A DNA stretch of 64,000 bases from Bacillus massilinigeriensis (lineage in GTDB: Bacteria; Bacillota; Bacilli; Bacillales; Cytobacillaceae), in contig NZ_LT630004.1 of NCBI RefSeq assembly GCF_900111815.1, forward strand, positions 905,671 to 969,670, read 5' to 3'. The notes beneath the pieces were generated by a model that ran no database searches, was not told where the DNA came from, and was given only the letters and a program-made list of their open reading frames with translations. Positions 25,226-33,951 of this stretch are shown here, in pieces (the first letter of the stretch is position 1; every line of letters begins with the position of its first letter). The position numbers were made by a program, and so were the translations under genes.

Positions 25226-26014
25226 ATGAATAACCACGAAATTGACTATGTTATACATGGAGACGATATGCAGTTTGTTGAAGTAGAACTAGATCCATCG
25301 GAAACAGTTATTGCGGAAGCTGGAAGTCTTATGATGATGGAAGAAAATATTCGAATGGAGACCATATTTGGGGATGGATCTGGAAACGGAAGCTTTATGG
25401 GGAAATTGTTTGGTGCGGGGAAAAGGCTTCTGACCGGAGAGAGTTTGTTCATGACAGCGTTTACCAATGACGGCCTTGAAAAAAAACATGTCTCATTTGC
25501 TTCCCCTTATCCAGGTAAGATCGTTCCGTTAGATTTAAGTGAGCTTGGTGGAAAAGTGATTTGTCAAAAAGATGCTTTTCTTGCTGCAGCGCAAGGTGTT
25601 GAGGTTGGAATCGAGTTTCAACGTAAAATTGGAGCAGGTTTTTTTGGCGGTGAAGGATTTATCATGCAGAAGCTGGAAGGCGACGGGATGGCATTTGTCC
25701 ATGCGGGCGGTACGATTATCGAAAAACAGCTCGCGCCTGGGGAAGTACTGAGAGTAGATACGGGCTGTCTTGTTGCCATGACAAAAGATGTTGATTACAA
25801 CATCGAAATGGTAAAAGGGGTTAAAACAGCTCTATTTGGCGGTGAAGGATTATTCTTTGCAACCTTGAGAGGTCCCGGAACAGTGTGGATTCAATCTCTG
25901 CCATTCAGCAGACTTGCCAGCAGAGTCTTTGCAGCAGCTCCGCAGAGAGGATCAGGAAACAGAGACGAGGGCAGTGTTCTTGGCGGCGTTTTTAGAATGT
26001 TGGACGGAGACTAA
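25226..26014 (+). CDS. AIM24/TIGR00266 family protein
   Basis: A 262-residue all-beta protein of the AIM24 family. [20 protein letters not shown] at the N terminus and [17 protein letters not shown] followed by [16 protein letters not shown] are the family hallmarks; glycine-rich turns recur. There is no signal peptide. The biochemical function of the family is unknown; the fold is related to that of the trp RNA-binding attenuation protein. ATG after TTGGGGAG. A TATAAT lies about 45 bp upstream. Confidence 0.85.
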   Translation: MNNHEIDYVIHGDDMQFVEVELDPSETVIAEAGSLMMMEENIRMETIFGDGSGNGSFMGKLFGAGKRLLTGESLFMTAFTNDGLEKKHVSFASPYPGKIVPLDLSELGGKVICQKDAFLAAAQGVEVGIEFQRKIGAGFFGGEGFIMQKLEGDGMAFVHAGGTIIEKQLAPGEVLRVDTGCLVAMTKDVDYNIEMVKGVKTALFGGEGLFFATLRGPGTVWIQSLPFSRLASRVFAAAPQRGSGNRDEGSVLGGVFRMLDGD

Positions 26015-26117
26015 TTTGTTGAATATTTTCCGCACTGTATTTACAGAAAAGGAAAAGCGAGGGAGCAAGTTGTTGATGCCTTGACATGAGTGGACAAAGG
26101 AATGGAGAAACAGCTAA

Positions 26118-26150
26118 AAAGACAGCCTATCTTGGCTGTCTGTCTTTATA
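26118..26150. terminator. Bidirectional terminator between AIM24-like and LysR genes
   Basis: AGACAGCC/GGCTGTCT stem with T-rich flanks on both strands; it reaches the last codons of the minus-strand LysR gene. Confidence 0.7.
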
Positions 26151-27030
26151 TAAGGCTACTGGATTTTTCGATGAACAGTTTAGAGACCAACGAAAGGGTT
26201 CTATCCTTATTGGTTGCCAAGTAAAAACTTCTTTCCTCAGTAAATCCTTTTATTTCATGCACAGAGACCATTTCGTTTTCACGGAAGGAGGCAGCGGCTA
26301 TTTCAGAAACAAATGCTGCACCAACACCTTCTTTTACTAGCTGAATCAAGCTTGTCCCCGAATCGGATGTTGCAACAATATTTAGCTCTTTTTTGGAGAT
26401 ACCCATTTCTTTGAAATTTTTTTCAAGAATCGAATTTGTGCCCGATCCCGATTCTCTCATAACGAGCGGCAGGCTGAATAAATCTTCGATGGAGACAGCT
26501 CCTCGCAGTCTCCTTTCGAGTGGAACGATAAGGACTAGCTTTTCCTTAAATAAGGGGAAGTAACAAAGTTTTTCATCTTCATACTTTTCTCCCAATATCC
26601 CTATATCAACAAAGCCATTGTGTACTTTCTCCGCAGCACTCTTGGAAGAAGATTCGGAAATATGAAAGGTAGCAAGTGGATGTTCCTTGCGAAATTTACG
26701 AATCATTTTCGGTAAGAGATACTGTCCTGGACCGGAGCTTGCCGCAATTTTAATTACTCCGGAATATTCAGGACTTCCTTCTTTTAAATCAAGTATTGCC
26801 TGTTCTTTAAGAAGAAGAAGTTTCTGAGCCCATTTATATAATCTTTTCCCATGGGGAGTTAAGAGGACTTCCCGTCCTATTCTGTCAAACAACTTCATAT
26901 TGAGGGATTTTTCAAGCGCTTGTACATGAGAGCTAACGGTGGACTGACTTAAGAAAATATCCTCTGCAGCCTTTGAGAAGCTTTTATGTTCCACGACCTT
27001 TGAAAAAACATAAAGCTGATGTAAGTCCAT
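26146..27030 (-). CDS. LysR-family transcriptional regulator (CysL-like)
   Basis: A 294-residue LysR regulator. The winged helix is at residues 1-65 (HQLYVFSKVVEHKSFSKAA, SQSTVSSHVQALEKSLN). A linker helix leads to a periplasmic-binding-like effector domain starting at GVIKIAASSGPGQYLLP. The layout resembles CysL/YwfK. GGAGGG precedes the ATG. No partner gene is divergently adjacent; the upstream intergenic region instead carries an antisense-oriented sRNA candidate and then ysnF. Target and effector unknown. Confidence 0.88.
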   Translation of the reverse strand: MDLHQLYVFSKVVEHKSFSKAAEDIFLSQSTVSSHVQALEKSLNMKLFDRIGREVLLTPHGKRLYKWAQKLLLLKEQAILDLKEGSPEYSGVIKIAASSGPGQYLLPKMIRKFRKEHPLATFHISESSSKSAAEKVHNGFVDIGILGEKYEDEKLCYFPLFKEKLVLIVPLERRLRGAVSIEDLFSLPLVMRESGSGTNSILEKNFKEMGISKKELNIVATSDSGTSLIQLVKEGVGAAFVSEIAAASFRENEMVSVHEIKGFTEERSFYLATNKDRTLSLVSKLFIEKSSSLI

Positions 27031-27153
27031 ACCGTTTTCCCTCCATCTATATAAAACTGTTGATAGCTAATTGCTGTAATAGCCTGACGCAATACATATG
27101 CGAGGATACCATGATAATGTGATGAAATCAATGTTGACAAAAGAGAAGAAAAT

Positions 27154-27290
27154 AAAAAAACCGCCGAAATCGGCGGCAAAAAGGGGATTGGGGGGTAAAC
27201 AATCCTATGCTCATGCAGGGCAATGGAGCAATCGTGCTGAATATGCCAATTGGGAGAAGGTTTTGCTCCATGCTCATGTTCTTTGTTTAT
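27154..27290 (-). ncRNA. Candidate small RNA with C-rich loop and intrinsic terminator
   Basis: On the minus strand a stem GGATTG/CAATCC (27185-27190, 27200-27205) exposes a TTTACCCCC loop. It is followed by a CCGCCGA/TCGGCGG terminator hairpin (27161-27176) with seven Us. Upstream, TGGAGCAA (27263-27270) can pair with TTGCTCCA (27224-27231). No minus-strand gene needs this terminator. C-rich loops before a terminator are typical of Gram-positive trans-acting sRNAs. The 5' end and promoter were not identified. Confidence 0.5.
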
Positions 27291-27347
27291 CCTATTTACA
27301 CAAAATAAAACCTATTTCGGGTAAAAATTTATCACAGCAGAAGCTGC

Positions 27348-27373
27348 GTTTAACTTAGAAAAAATAAAGGTAT
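27348..27373 (+). promoter_or_regulatory. Sigma-B type promoter of the ysnF-like gene
   Basis: GTTTAA, 14-bp spacer, AGGTAT, close to the general-stress consensus GTTTAA-N12-14-GGGTAT and ~50 bp before the start codon. Confidence 0.72.
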
Positions 27374-27425
27374 TATTCTAGTATCCGCAAGAGCGGAAAG
27401 ATCCCACCTGAAGGAGGAATATATC

Positions 27426-28268
27426 ATGGCAAAAACAGTACTAGGTGTATATGAAAACCAAAATGATTTAATCCGAGCGATTGAAAACTACCAAGATAAA
27501 GGTTACTCTGTTCAGGACTTTTCTATTATTGGGGAAACGGAAGACCTTTCAGAAGCATTGGGTATGGATAATGCAATCGATAAGGAAAACATTGATGGTG
27601 AGGGACATAAGAAAGAAGGGTTCTGGAAGAACTTAATGTCAGCTTTTGACGGTGACGTAAATCTAGGAGGAAATGGCCTTTCCTTGGAAGACAGGCTGAC
27701 AACCATCGGCTTATCCGAGGAGGATGCGCAAGAATATGAAGAGGATGTTAGAGAAGGAAGAATCATCCTTCTAGCGGACAGAGATGTTATTGGTTCAGGG
27801 GTGTCCGTTGATCTAGATTCAAATAAAGGTCCTTTGTCCAAACGAAATGGCCTTTATGGAGACAGAGTGGATGGCACTGAGACCGAACAAACCCTGAAAC
27901 TTAGGGAAGAAGAGATCGAAGTATCAAAAGATCGTGTGCAGGCGGGAGAGTTATATGTAAATAAGGAAGTAGTCGAGGAACAAAAAACAGTCAATGTACC
28001 TGTCACACACGAAGAAGTATATGTGGAAAGACGTTCAGTTAATGATCGGGATGCTGGCAAGATTGCGGATGATTCCGAAACAATAAGAGTTCCCATTATG
28101 GAAGAAAAAGTGGAAGTAACCAAGCGTCCCTTAGTGAAAGAAGAATTGGTTATTACCAAGAGAGAAGTACAGGATACAGAACAGGTAAAAGAGAATGTGA
28201 GACGTGAAGAAGCGAAAATTGAAAAAGAGGGAGAAGGAAAAATCAACCGGATGGAAGATAGCCCTTGA
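27426..28268 (+). CDS. YsnF-like general stress protein (DUF2382)
   Basis: A 280-residue hydrophilic protein in two parts. The N-terminal ~125 residues resemble the GSP17M-type domain (VLGVYENQNDLIRAIENYQDKG). The C terminus is a DUF2382/YsnF-AvaK domain with KLREEEIEVSKDRVQAGEL and repeated EEKVEVTKRP-type strands. Related YsnF of B. subtilis belongs to the sigma-B regulon, and a matching promoter is present here. Strong AAGGAGGA ribosome site. Molecular function unknown; presumably stress protection. Confidence 0.85.
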   Translation: MAKTVLGVYENQNDLIRAIENYQDKGYSVQDFSIIGETEDLSEALGMDNAIDKENIDGEGHKKEGFWKNLMSAFDGDVNLGGNGLSLEDRLTTIGLSEEDAQEYEEDVREGRIILLADRDVIGSGVSVDLDSNKGPLSKRNGLYGDRVDGTETEQTLKLREEEIEVSKDRVQAGELYVNKEVVEEQKTVNVPVTHEEVYVERRSVNDRDAGKIADDSETIRVPIMEEKVEVTKRPLVKEELVITKREVQDTEQVKENVRREEAKIEKEGEGKINRMEDSP

Positions 28269-28288
28269 AAACCTCTTTAATTATGGAC

Positions 28289-28319
28289 AAGCCCGGGAGT
28301 TTTGCTTCCGGGTTTTGTT
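28289..28319 (+). terminator. Rho-independent terminator after ysnF-like gene
   Basis: AAGCCCGGGA pairs with TTCCGGGTTT (with G-U pairs) and runs into TTTTG. Confidence 0.7.
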
Positions 28320-28445
28320 GTGTTACAAATGATGTAATGTTAAAATTGTTTTATAACAGAGCAAGAAAATTGTTGTGCAATTTTCTGTTTTAACATATAA
28401 TTCGAAATATACGAAATATTTTTTTTGAAAAATGGGGGGATTTTT

Positions 28446-29909
28446 TTGGAGGGTTTTATCAATTCATTAGTCGGAGTGTTATGGAGTGCGCCTGTAATTT
28501 ATATTTGCCTTGGCATTGGGCTGATCTTTTCTATTCTGACACGTTTTCTGCAAGTCAGGCATTTAAAAGATATGATCAAACTGATGTTTCATGGGAAAAG
28601 TTCTGATGCAGGAGTATCTTCCTTCCAGGCATTGGCCATTGCTCTTTCTGGCCGCGTCGGTACAGGGAATATCGCAGGAACCGCTACTGCAATCGCGATG
28701 GGGGGGCCAGGGGCTGTTTTCTGGATGTGGACGATTGCCTTTATCGGTGCATCAAGTGCATTTATTGAATCAACGCTTGCGCAAATATATAAGGTAAAGC
28801 AGGGAGGAGTTTACCGGGGAGGACCTGCTTATTATATTGAAAAAGGAATAGGGAAAAAATGGTTCGCTGTTTTGTTCTCATTGTCTGCACTGCTTGCGAT
28901 GAGCATCCTTATGCCGGGAATCCAATCCAATTCCATTGCGGCCGGAATGAAGAATGCTTTTAATGTGGATGAAGCTATTACCGGAGGCGTGATTGTCCTG
29001 TTGCTAGCGGGCATCATCTTTGGGGGAGTTAAAAGGATCGCTACGGTTGCGCAATATGTCGTACCGTTTATGGCTTTTGGCTATATCCTTGTTTCACTAA
29101 TTATCGTAGGAATGAATATTGGTGAATTACCTTCAGTTTTTTCTTTGATTTTTAAAAGCGCTTTCGCGGCAGATTCAATGTTTGGCGGGATTGTAGGAAG
29201 TGCAATTGCATGGGGAGTCAAACGGGGAATCTACTCTAACGAGGCTGGCCAAGGAACAGGTGCGCATGCGGCTGCAGCAGCGGAGGTTTCGCATCCTGTT
29301 AAGCAGGGACTCGTTCAGGCATTTTCTGTTTACATTGACACATTGTTTGTATGTTCAGCAACTGCCTTTATGATCTTGTTCACAAACTCATTTAATACAT
29401 TTGGGTCGGATGGCAAAACACTATTAGTGGAGAATCTCAAAGGTGTGGAGGCTGGTCCCGCATTTACACAGGCAGCTATTGAAACAGCAATTCCGGGATT
29501 TGGTGCAGGGTTCGTAGCGATTTCTCTCTTCTTCTTCGCCTTTACGACAATCATGTCCTACTATTATATTGCAGAAACGAACATTGCCTATCTCACTAGA
29601 GGCAGGGACGGAAGGTTGCCAGTGTTCTTGTTGAAAATAGTTATTCTCGGAGCTACATTCTATGGTGCTGTTAAGGCTGCCAACTTGGCTTGGGCTCTAG
29701 GTGATGTGGGGCTTGGTTTGATGGTTTGGATCAACCTAATAGCAATTGTTCTGCTTGCGAAGCCAGCTCTTATTGCACTCAAAGATTATGAAGATCAGAA
29801 AAAACGTGGACTGGATCCCGTATTCAACTCCACAAAATTAGGAATAAAAAATGCAGAATATTGGGAAACAGAATACTCGGTAGAAAATAGTAAAAAAGAA
29901 GTCTCATAA
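28446..29909 (+). CDS. Alanine/glycine:cation symporter (AlsT family)
   Basis: A 487-residue sodium:alanine symporter with about 11 transmembrane helices. QALAIALSGRVGTGNIAGTATAI is the family's substrate/ion motif near residue 70, and RGIYSNEAGQGTGAHAAAA is the second signature. The TTG about six bases after a GGGGGG run is chosen over a TTG seven codons upstream that overlaps it. Monocistronic, ending in a 20-bp bidirectional terminator. Imports alanine, glycine or possibly glutamine. Confidence 0.9.
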   Translation: MEGFINSLVGVLWSAPVIYICLGIGLIFSILTRFLQVRHLKDMIKLMFHGKSSDAGVSSFQALAIALSGRVGTGNIAGTATAIAMGGPGAVFWMWTIAFIGASSAFIESTLAQIYKVKQGGVYRGGPAYYIEKGIGKKWFAVLFSLSALLAMSILMPGIQSNSIAAGMKNAFNVDEAITGGVIVLLLAGIIFGGVKRIATVAQYVVPFMAFGYILVSLIIVGMNIGELPSVFSLIFKSAFAADSMFGGIVGSAIAWGVKRGIYSNEAGQGTGAHAAAAAEVSHPVKQGLVQAFSVYIDTLFVCSATAFMILFTNSFNTFGSDGKTLLVENLKGVEAGPAFTQAAIETAIPGFGAGFVAISLFFFAFTTIMSYYYIAETNIAYLTRGRDGRLPVFLLKIVILGATFYGAVKAANLAWALGDVGLGLMVWINLIAIVLLAKPALIALKDYEDQKKRGLDPVFNSTKLGIKNAEYWETEYSVENSKKEVS

Positions 29910-29957
29910 AACAAAGGAAGAAAGGGGGTTAACTCTCCCCTTTCTTCCTTTGTTTTT
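29908..29957. terminator. Bidirectional terminator between alsT-like and EamA genes
   Basis: AAAACAAAGGAAGAAAGGGG with its near-perfect complement forms a ~20-bp stem with T/A-rich flanks on both strands. Confidence 0.88.
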
Positions 29958-30861
29958 TCTTTGAAAGCAAGAATATTGTGCTTAAAATTAATAAAGAGCC
30001 AAGCCATTCTATTGGCCCAAACGGTACGCGCAGCCAAATGACTGCAAGAAAAGCGGCGGATAAAGGTTCCACGCTTGCAAGAAGGCTGGTTTCTGATGCT
30101 GAAATATAATTGAGGCTTTCCATATAAGAATAGAATGCAACAAGCGTTCCAAAAAAAATAACAAAGCCGATAGCCAAAAGTGCAACAGCAGGAAAACTTT
30201 CGGTATAGCGCCAAGGGGGATGAATGAAGCTGGAACATATTCCCCCAATCATCATTCCCCAGCCTACAGTCAACACAGACCCCCATTTTGATAGCAGCTT
30301 TCCAGGTTGCAACGTATAAAAGGCTAAGGTAAGAGCAGAAGCGAGTCCCCATATTAATGCAGCAAAAGAAATTTCCAGTGCACCTAGATTTCCCCTTGTT
30401 ACAAGCAGGATAGTTCCGGTGATTGCGAAAATCACTGATAGTATTTCTAATCTAGTTGGCCATTTCCTTGAACGGATAGCAAGGTAGCACGTAATCAAGA
30501 CTGGGGCTAAGTATTGTAAGACAGCTGCAGTTGCAGCATTGCCATGTTCAATTGCTGAAAAAAACGTGTATTGGACACCAAGCATCCCAATGATTCCAAA
30601 GATAAGAAGGCTTAATCGACTTTCTTTGTCCTTCCAAATTCTCCAGATATTTCTCTCCCCTGTATAGCGTGCATAAAGCAGCAGCAGCAACCCGGAAGCC
30701 AACAAGCGTACATTCACAAGCCACCCTGTAGTAACTTCATGCGAATCAAATAAATATTGAACCACTGTGCCTGATATTCCCCACAGTCCGGCCCCCATTA
30801 TCACAAGAGTAAAACCTTTTAGTCTCCCATTATGTAGCATCAGTCCTTTTTGTCTCCCCAT
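29929..30861 (-). CDS. EamA/DMT-family transporter
   Basis: A 310-residue membrane protein with ten predicted helices as two EamA repeats (first at LVIMGAGLWGISGTVVQYLF, second at GLASALTLAFYTLQPG). The C-terminal tail is basic (SKKKQRKKGES). Good AAAGGGAG ribosome site before the ATG. Members export metabolites or amino acids; no substrate clue is visible from neighbours. Convergent with the alanine symporter. Confidence 0.87.
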   Translation of the reverse strand: MGRQKGLMLHNGRLKGFTLVIMGAGLWGISGTVVQYLFDSHEVTTGWLVNVRLLASGLLLLLYARYTGERNIWRIWKDKESRLSLLIFGIIGMLGVQYTFFSAIEHGNAATAAVLQYLAPVLITCYLAIRSRKWPTRLEILSVIFAITGTILLVTRGNLGALEISFAALIWGLASALTLAFYTLQPGKLLSKWGSVLTVGWGMMIGGICSSFIHPPWRYTESFPAVALLAIGFVIFFGTLVAFYSYMESLNYISASETSLLASVEPLSAAFLAVIWLRVPFGPIEWLGSLLILSTIFLLSKKKQRKKGES

Positions 30862-31043
30862 TCCTATCTCCCTTTATTAAAAAACTCATTATTTTTGTTC
30901 TTAAAAAAAATCCTACATGTTCGCTTTCCTTCCGGCAACCTATTTTTTATAAACTATTCTCATGAAAATTTTTGTAAAAAAGTGAAACGTTTTGCTGTTG
31001 TTATTTAAAGGGTAAATAGGGAAAAAACTAAAGGAGGTTTGTC

Positions 31044-31760
31044 ATGAATAAGAGGCTTTTAGGGTTAATTTCTATCGTATTTATCATCATTATTGTTGCT
31101 GGCTTTGCCATGTATGAAGGAAAAAAATCCGAGGATACGAAAGAAAAGCAGATTGTTGCTTTTGGAGACTCACTTACATACGGTTCTGGAGATGAGAAGG
31201 GATCAGGATATTTGGGAAGCCTTAAGACTATGCTGAACGAACGGAAACAGAACGTGCATTACAAAATCACGAATCACGCTGTATATGGTCTTGAATCCTC
31301 AGGTGTGCTAAAACAGCTTTCCGATATAAGGGTAACTGCAGAACTTGGAGCCGCTGATTATATCATTCTCTTTATTGGAACAAACGACTTATTGAACAGT
31401 AATGGCGGTGGCCTGAAATCTATCAATGAGGAGAAAATAGCTTATGGAAAGGAGGTATTCGTTGATAATCTCGCAGGAATCTTAAAGATCCTTCAATCAG
31501 AGAACGAAGAAGCGCCAATACTTCTAGTGGGACTGTACAACCCTTATCCACATAAAGAAAGCTATGATAAAATCTTTAAGAACTGGAACAAAGAAATAGT
31601 TTCGGTTGCTAAATCAAACTCAAGAATAAAATATATTGAAACAAACAATTTGTTCGAAAGAGGAAATAAAAAGCAGTATTTCAGCGATTCTCTTCATTTG
31701 AATGATAAAGGTTATGATAAAATAGCAGAGAGGCTGTTGGAAAAAGGGAAATTTCAATAA
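31044..31760 (+). CDS. SGNH/GDSL-family hydrolase, membrane anchored
   Basis: A 238-residue secreted or membrane-anchored esterase-like protein. Residues 1-24 form a hydrophobic signal/anchor (LLGLISIVFIIIIVAGFAMY). Block I is AFGDSLTYGSG, block III FIGTNDLL and block V DSLHLND with the catalytic Asp and His. Related Bacillus proteins are lipases or acyl-esterases acting at the cell surface. AAAGGAGG ribosome site. It may share a transcript with the CwlK-like gene 42 bp downstream. Confidence 0.87.
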   Translation: MNKRLLGLISIVFIIIIVAGFAMYEGKKSEDTKEKQIVAFGDSLTYGSGDEKGSGYLGSLKTMLNERKQNVHYKITNHAVYGLESSGVLKQLSDIRVTAELGAADYIILFIGTNDLLNSNGGGLKSINEEKIAYGKEVFVDNLAGILKILQSENEEAPILLVGLYNPYPHKESYDKIFKNWNKEIVSVAKSNSRIKYIETNNLFERGNKKQYFSDSLHLNDKGYDKIAERLLEKGKFQ

Positions 31761-31802
31761 AAACTTCAGCCTCCAATTACGTTGGCTGGAGAGGAAAGCA
31801 AC

Positions 31803-32387
31803 ATGCAACGGAAAAGAAAGAGAAATAGAAAAAAAACATCACGGCTTTTGTCTTGCTTGCTTGTTGGATTGGCAATTCTTTTATACATCGAATTTTTCCA
31901 TGGAGTTACACCATTCACGATAAAAGAAGCGCCGATGCCCACCGGGCTTCATCCAGAAGTGGAGATGAAAGCAGAAGCATTGGTGACAGAGGCGGCAAAT
32001 AAAGGCATTGCCATAAAAATAACGGATGGATTCAGGAGTTCACAACAGCAGGATGAATTATATCAGAAAGGAAGATCGCTGGAAGGTCAGATTGTAACCC
32101 ATGCAGAGGGTGGGGATTCCTACCATAACTACGGCCTCGCCATTGACTTTGCTATTATCACATCTGATGGCAGAGTGATTTGGGATATGGATTATGATGG
32201 AAATGGAAATGGTAAATCAGATTGGATGGAAGTAGTCGCTTTTGCCAAATCTCTAGGGTTCGACTGGGGAGGCGACTGGATTAGGTTTAAGGACTATCCT
32301 CATTTACAGATGGACTTTGGTTTATCTATTCGGGAATTAAAAAGAGGGAAACGTCCGCCTGGCAGTGAAGCAGTAGAGGAAAGTTAG
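31803..32387 (+). CDS. M15-family peptidoglycan peptidase (CwlK/VanY-like)
   Basis: A 194-residue zinc peptidase with an N-terminal membrane segment (LLSCLLVGLAILLYIEFF). Zinc ligands lie in SYHNYGLAIDFAI and YPHLQMDFG, and the substrate-binding GFRSSQQQDELYQKGRS is typical of CwlK-like L-alanyl-D-glutamate endopeptidases. The ATG after GAGAGGAAAG is used rather than the upstream TTG. It probably trims peptidoglycan stem peptides outside the membrane; carboxypeptidase activity is an alternative. Confidence 0.87.
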   Translation: MQRKRKRNRKKTSRLLSCLLVGLAILLYIEFFHGVTPFTIKEAPMPTGLHPEVEMKAEALVTEAANKGIAIKITDGFRSSQQQDELYQKGRSLEGQIVTHAEGGDSYHNYGLAIDFAIITSDGRVIWDMDYDGNGNGKSDWMEVVAFAKSLGFDWGGDWIRFKDYPHLQMDFGLSIRELKRGKRPPGSEAVEES

Positions 32388-32433
32388 TTTGAAAGCATGA
32401 AATTATCAGATGTAATGATAGTTTTCTAGAGAA

Positions 32434-32475
32434 AAGAGGCAATCCTAACGTTTTTAGGGATTGCCTCTTCTTTTT
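32434..32475. terminator. Terminator between cwlK-like and ndh genes
   Basis: AAGAGGCAATCC / GGATTGCCTCTT perfect 12-bp stem followed by CTTTTT; it can serve both convergent genes. Confidence 0.88.
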
Positions 32476-32478
32476 ACA

Positions 32479-33711
32479 TTATTTACTTTCTTGTACTGAT
32501 GCTGCTTGAAGGTATGGTTTACCAGTCTTACTGAATTGTTTTAGTACAAGGGAGGGTCCGCCAAGAACAAATAAATAACGTGCTTCGATTACTTGCTTCA
32601 TAAAGGCAGCGAAAAGGCCAGAAATACGAAAGCCAAAGACTTTACCAACAGCTGCTGTGGTACCGATTGAAGCAACCGTTCCCTTATGATGGTATTCAAA
32701 TTCTTTTTGTGATTCTCCTCTCAGCGCTGCTACAATGTTGGGGGCACACGCTTCCGCTTGCTGGATGGCAACCTGCGCTGTTGGAGGGAGACAGCTGTTT
32801 TCTGATTTCGGGAAGTAAGCTGAGTCGCCAATGCAATAAATGTTTTCTGTGCCGACAACTCTCAGATACTGATCAACTTCAATTCTTCCACGGTTAAGTT
32901 TAAAATCTAAAGATTCAAGGAGCTTATTCCCTCTTACTCCTCCAGACCAAATCAAGGTTTTGGAAGGAATGGAAGTACCATTATCAAGTTTAATGTCGGT
33001 AGCATTATATTCAAGGATTCTAGTAGATGTCATCAATTCGACGCCATGTTTTTTCACATATTTAGTGGTAAATTCAATTGCTTCTTGATCAAAGCCCGGT
33101 AGGACATTTTCAGAAGCTTCAATATTGATAATTCGAGTAAGATTTACTGGAATATCGTATTTTTTGCAGAGCGCAGGGATTGCTTCAATCAACTCTCCTA
33201 CAAGCTCAATACCCGTAAATCCTGCACCTGCAACAGTAAACGCTAATCTAGCTGGGTCTTTATCAGACTGATATGATTCAAACTGGTTAAGGATGTGATG
33301 ATAGATGGCCTTTGTAGTTCTAAAGCTGCGAATTTTCAGCGCATACTCTTCAATTCCTGGAATGCCAAACGTATTGACATCGAAACCTAAAGCAATGAGA
33401 AGATAATCATAAGAAAGTTTATCACCATTCTCAAGTAATACTTCCTGCTTTTGTTTATCAATGAATTCAACTGTTCCTTTTTTAAAGGAAACTTTATTTG
33501 TCTTAAGCAGATTGGGGATGTTCATAATAATCTTGTTATCAACAGCAGTTCCTGCACCAGTTCTGTGCAGCTGTGTTGCGATATAATGATAGTCATGTTT
33601 ATTAACAAGCGTTACTAAAGCTTCATCGTTCTTTAGCATTTTTTCCAACTTTCGGCTTGCAACCAGGCCACCGTAACCTCCACCAAGGATGACTATTTTA
33701 GGTTTTTCCAT
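32479..33711 (-). CDS. ndh: Type II NADH dehydrogenase
   Basis: A 410-residue membrane-associated NADH:quinone oxidoreductase. The FAD-binding Rossmann motif is VILGGGYGGLVASRKL at the N terminus, the NADH motif VAGAGFTGIELVGEL near residue 165, and the second FAD segment IYCIGDSAYFP near 290. The C-terminal helix region FAAFMKQVIEARYL is for membrane contact. AAGAAGGA precedes the ATG. A Rex-like operator overlaps the promoter, as expected for an NADH-oxidising enzyme controlled by the NADH/NAD ratio. Confidence 0.93.
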   Translation of the reverse strand: MEKPKIVILGGGYGGLVASRKLEKMLKNDEALVTLVNKHDYHYIATQLHRTGAGTAVDNKIIMNIPNLLKTNKVSFKKGTVEFIDKQKQEVLLENGDKLSYDYLLIALGFDVNTFGIPGIEEYALKIRSFRTTKAIYHHILNQFESYQSDKDPARLAFTVAGAGFTGIELVGELIEAIPALCKKYDIPVNLTRIINIEASENVLPGFDQEAIEFTTKYVKKHGVELMTSTRILEYNATDIKLDNGTSIPSKTLIWSGGVRGNKLLESLDFKLNRGRIEVDQYLRVVGTENIYCIGDSAYFPKSENSCLPPTAQVAIQQAEACAPNIVAALRGESQKEFEYHHKGTVASIGTTAAVGKVFGFRISGLFAAFMKQVIEARYLFVLGGPSLVLKQFSKTGKPYLQAASVQESK

Positions 33712-33744
33712 GATTATATTCCTTCTTTCAATCAGTATTATAAA

Positions 33745-33762
33745 ATGTGAAGAGATTCACAA
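33745..33762 (-). promoter_or_regulatory. Rex operator overlapping the ndh promoter
   Basis: On the minus strand TTGTGA-N6-TCACAT, matching TTGTGA-N6-TCACAA in 11 of 12 arm positions. It abuts a TATAAT at 33736-33741 and sits ~35-50 bp before the ndh ATG. Confidence 0.75.
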
Positions 33763-33908
33763 TAATTCCCGAAAAATAGGAGCCAAAAGCCCAAAACTCT
33801 TTCACTGTCATTTTCTATCATTAGCTTACGATAAATGCAGTTTATCCGCAAGGTTGTTTGGAATAGAAATTATGGCAAAAATGAGGCGGAAAACGGGGAA
33901 TATATAAG

Positions 33909-33946
33909 GGAAAGGGGAAGTGCCCAAATGGGAGCGCTTCCCTTTG
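33909..33946 (-). terminator. Probable terminator of the ydaG-like operon
   Basis: GGGAAGCGCTCCC and GGGCACTTCCC form an imperfect hairpin just after the stop; the T tract is weak (CCCCTTTCCCTT). Confidence 0.5.
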
Positions 33947-33951
33947 TATAA

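Larger units (their letters stand above)
27031..27425. other. Intergenic region between lysR and ysnF-like gene
   Basis: 395 bp without a convincing protein gene. It holds the lysR promoter region, a strong minus-strand terminator with a structured segment upstream of it (see the ncRNA entry), and a sigma-B type promoter for the plus-strand gene. ATGCTCATG occurs twice as a direct repeat (27207-27215 and 27270-27278). Confidence 0.6.

Noticed and set aside
27148-27286. A small minus-strand protein starting MSMEQNLLPIGIF in the lysR-ysnF gap
   Set aside because: The frame runs through the GC-rich terminator stem into an unlikely sequence and has only a weak ribosome site; a noncoding RNA explains the structure better.
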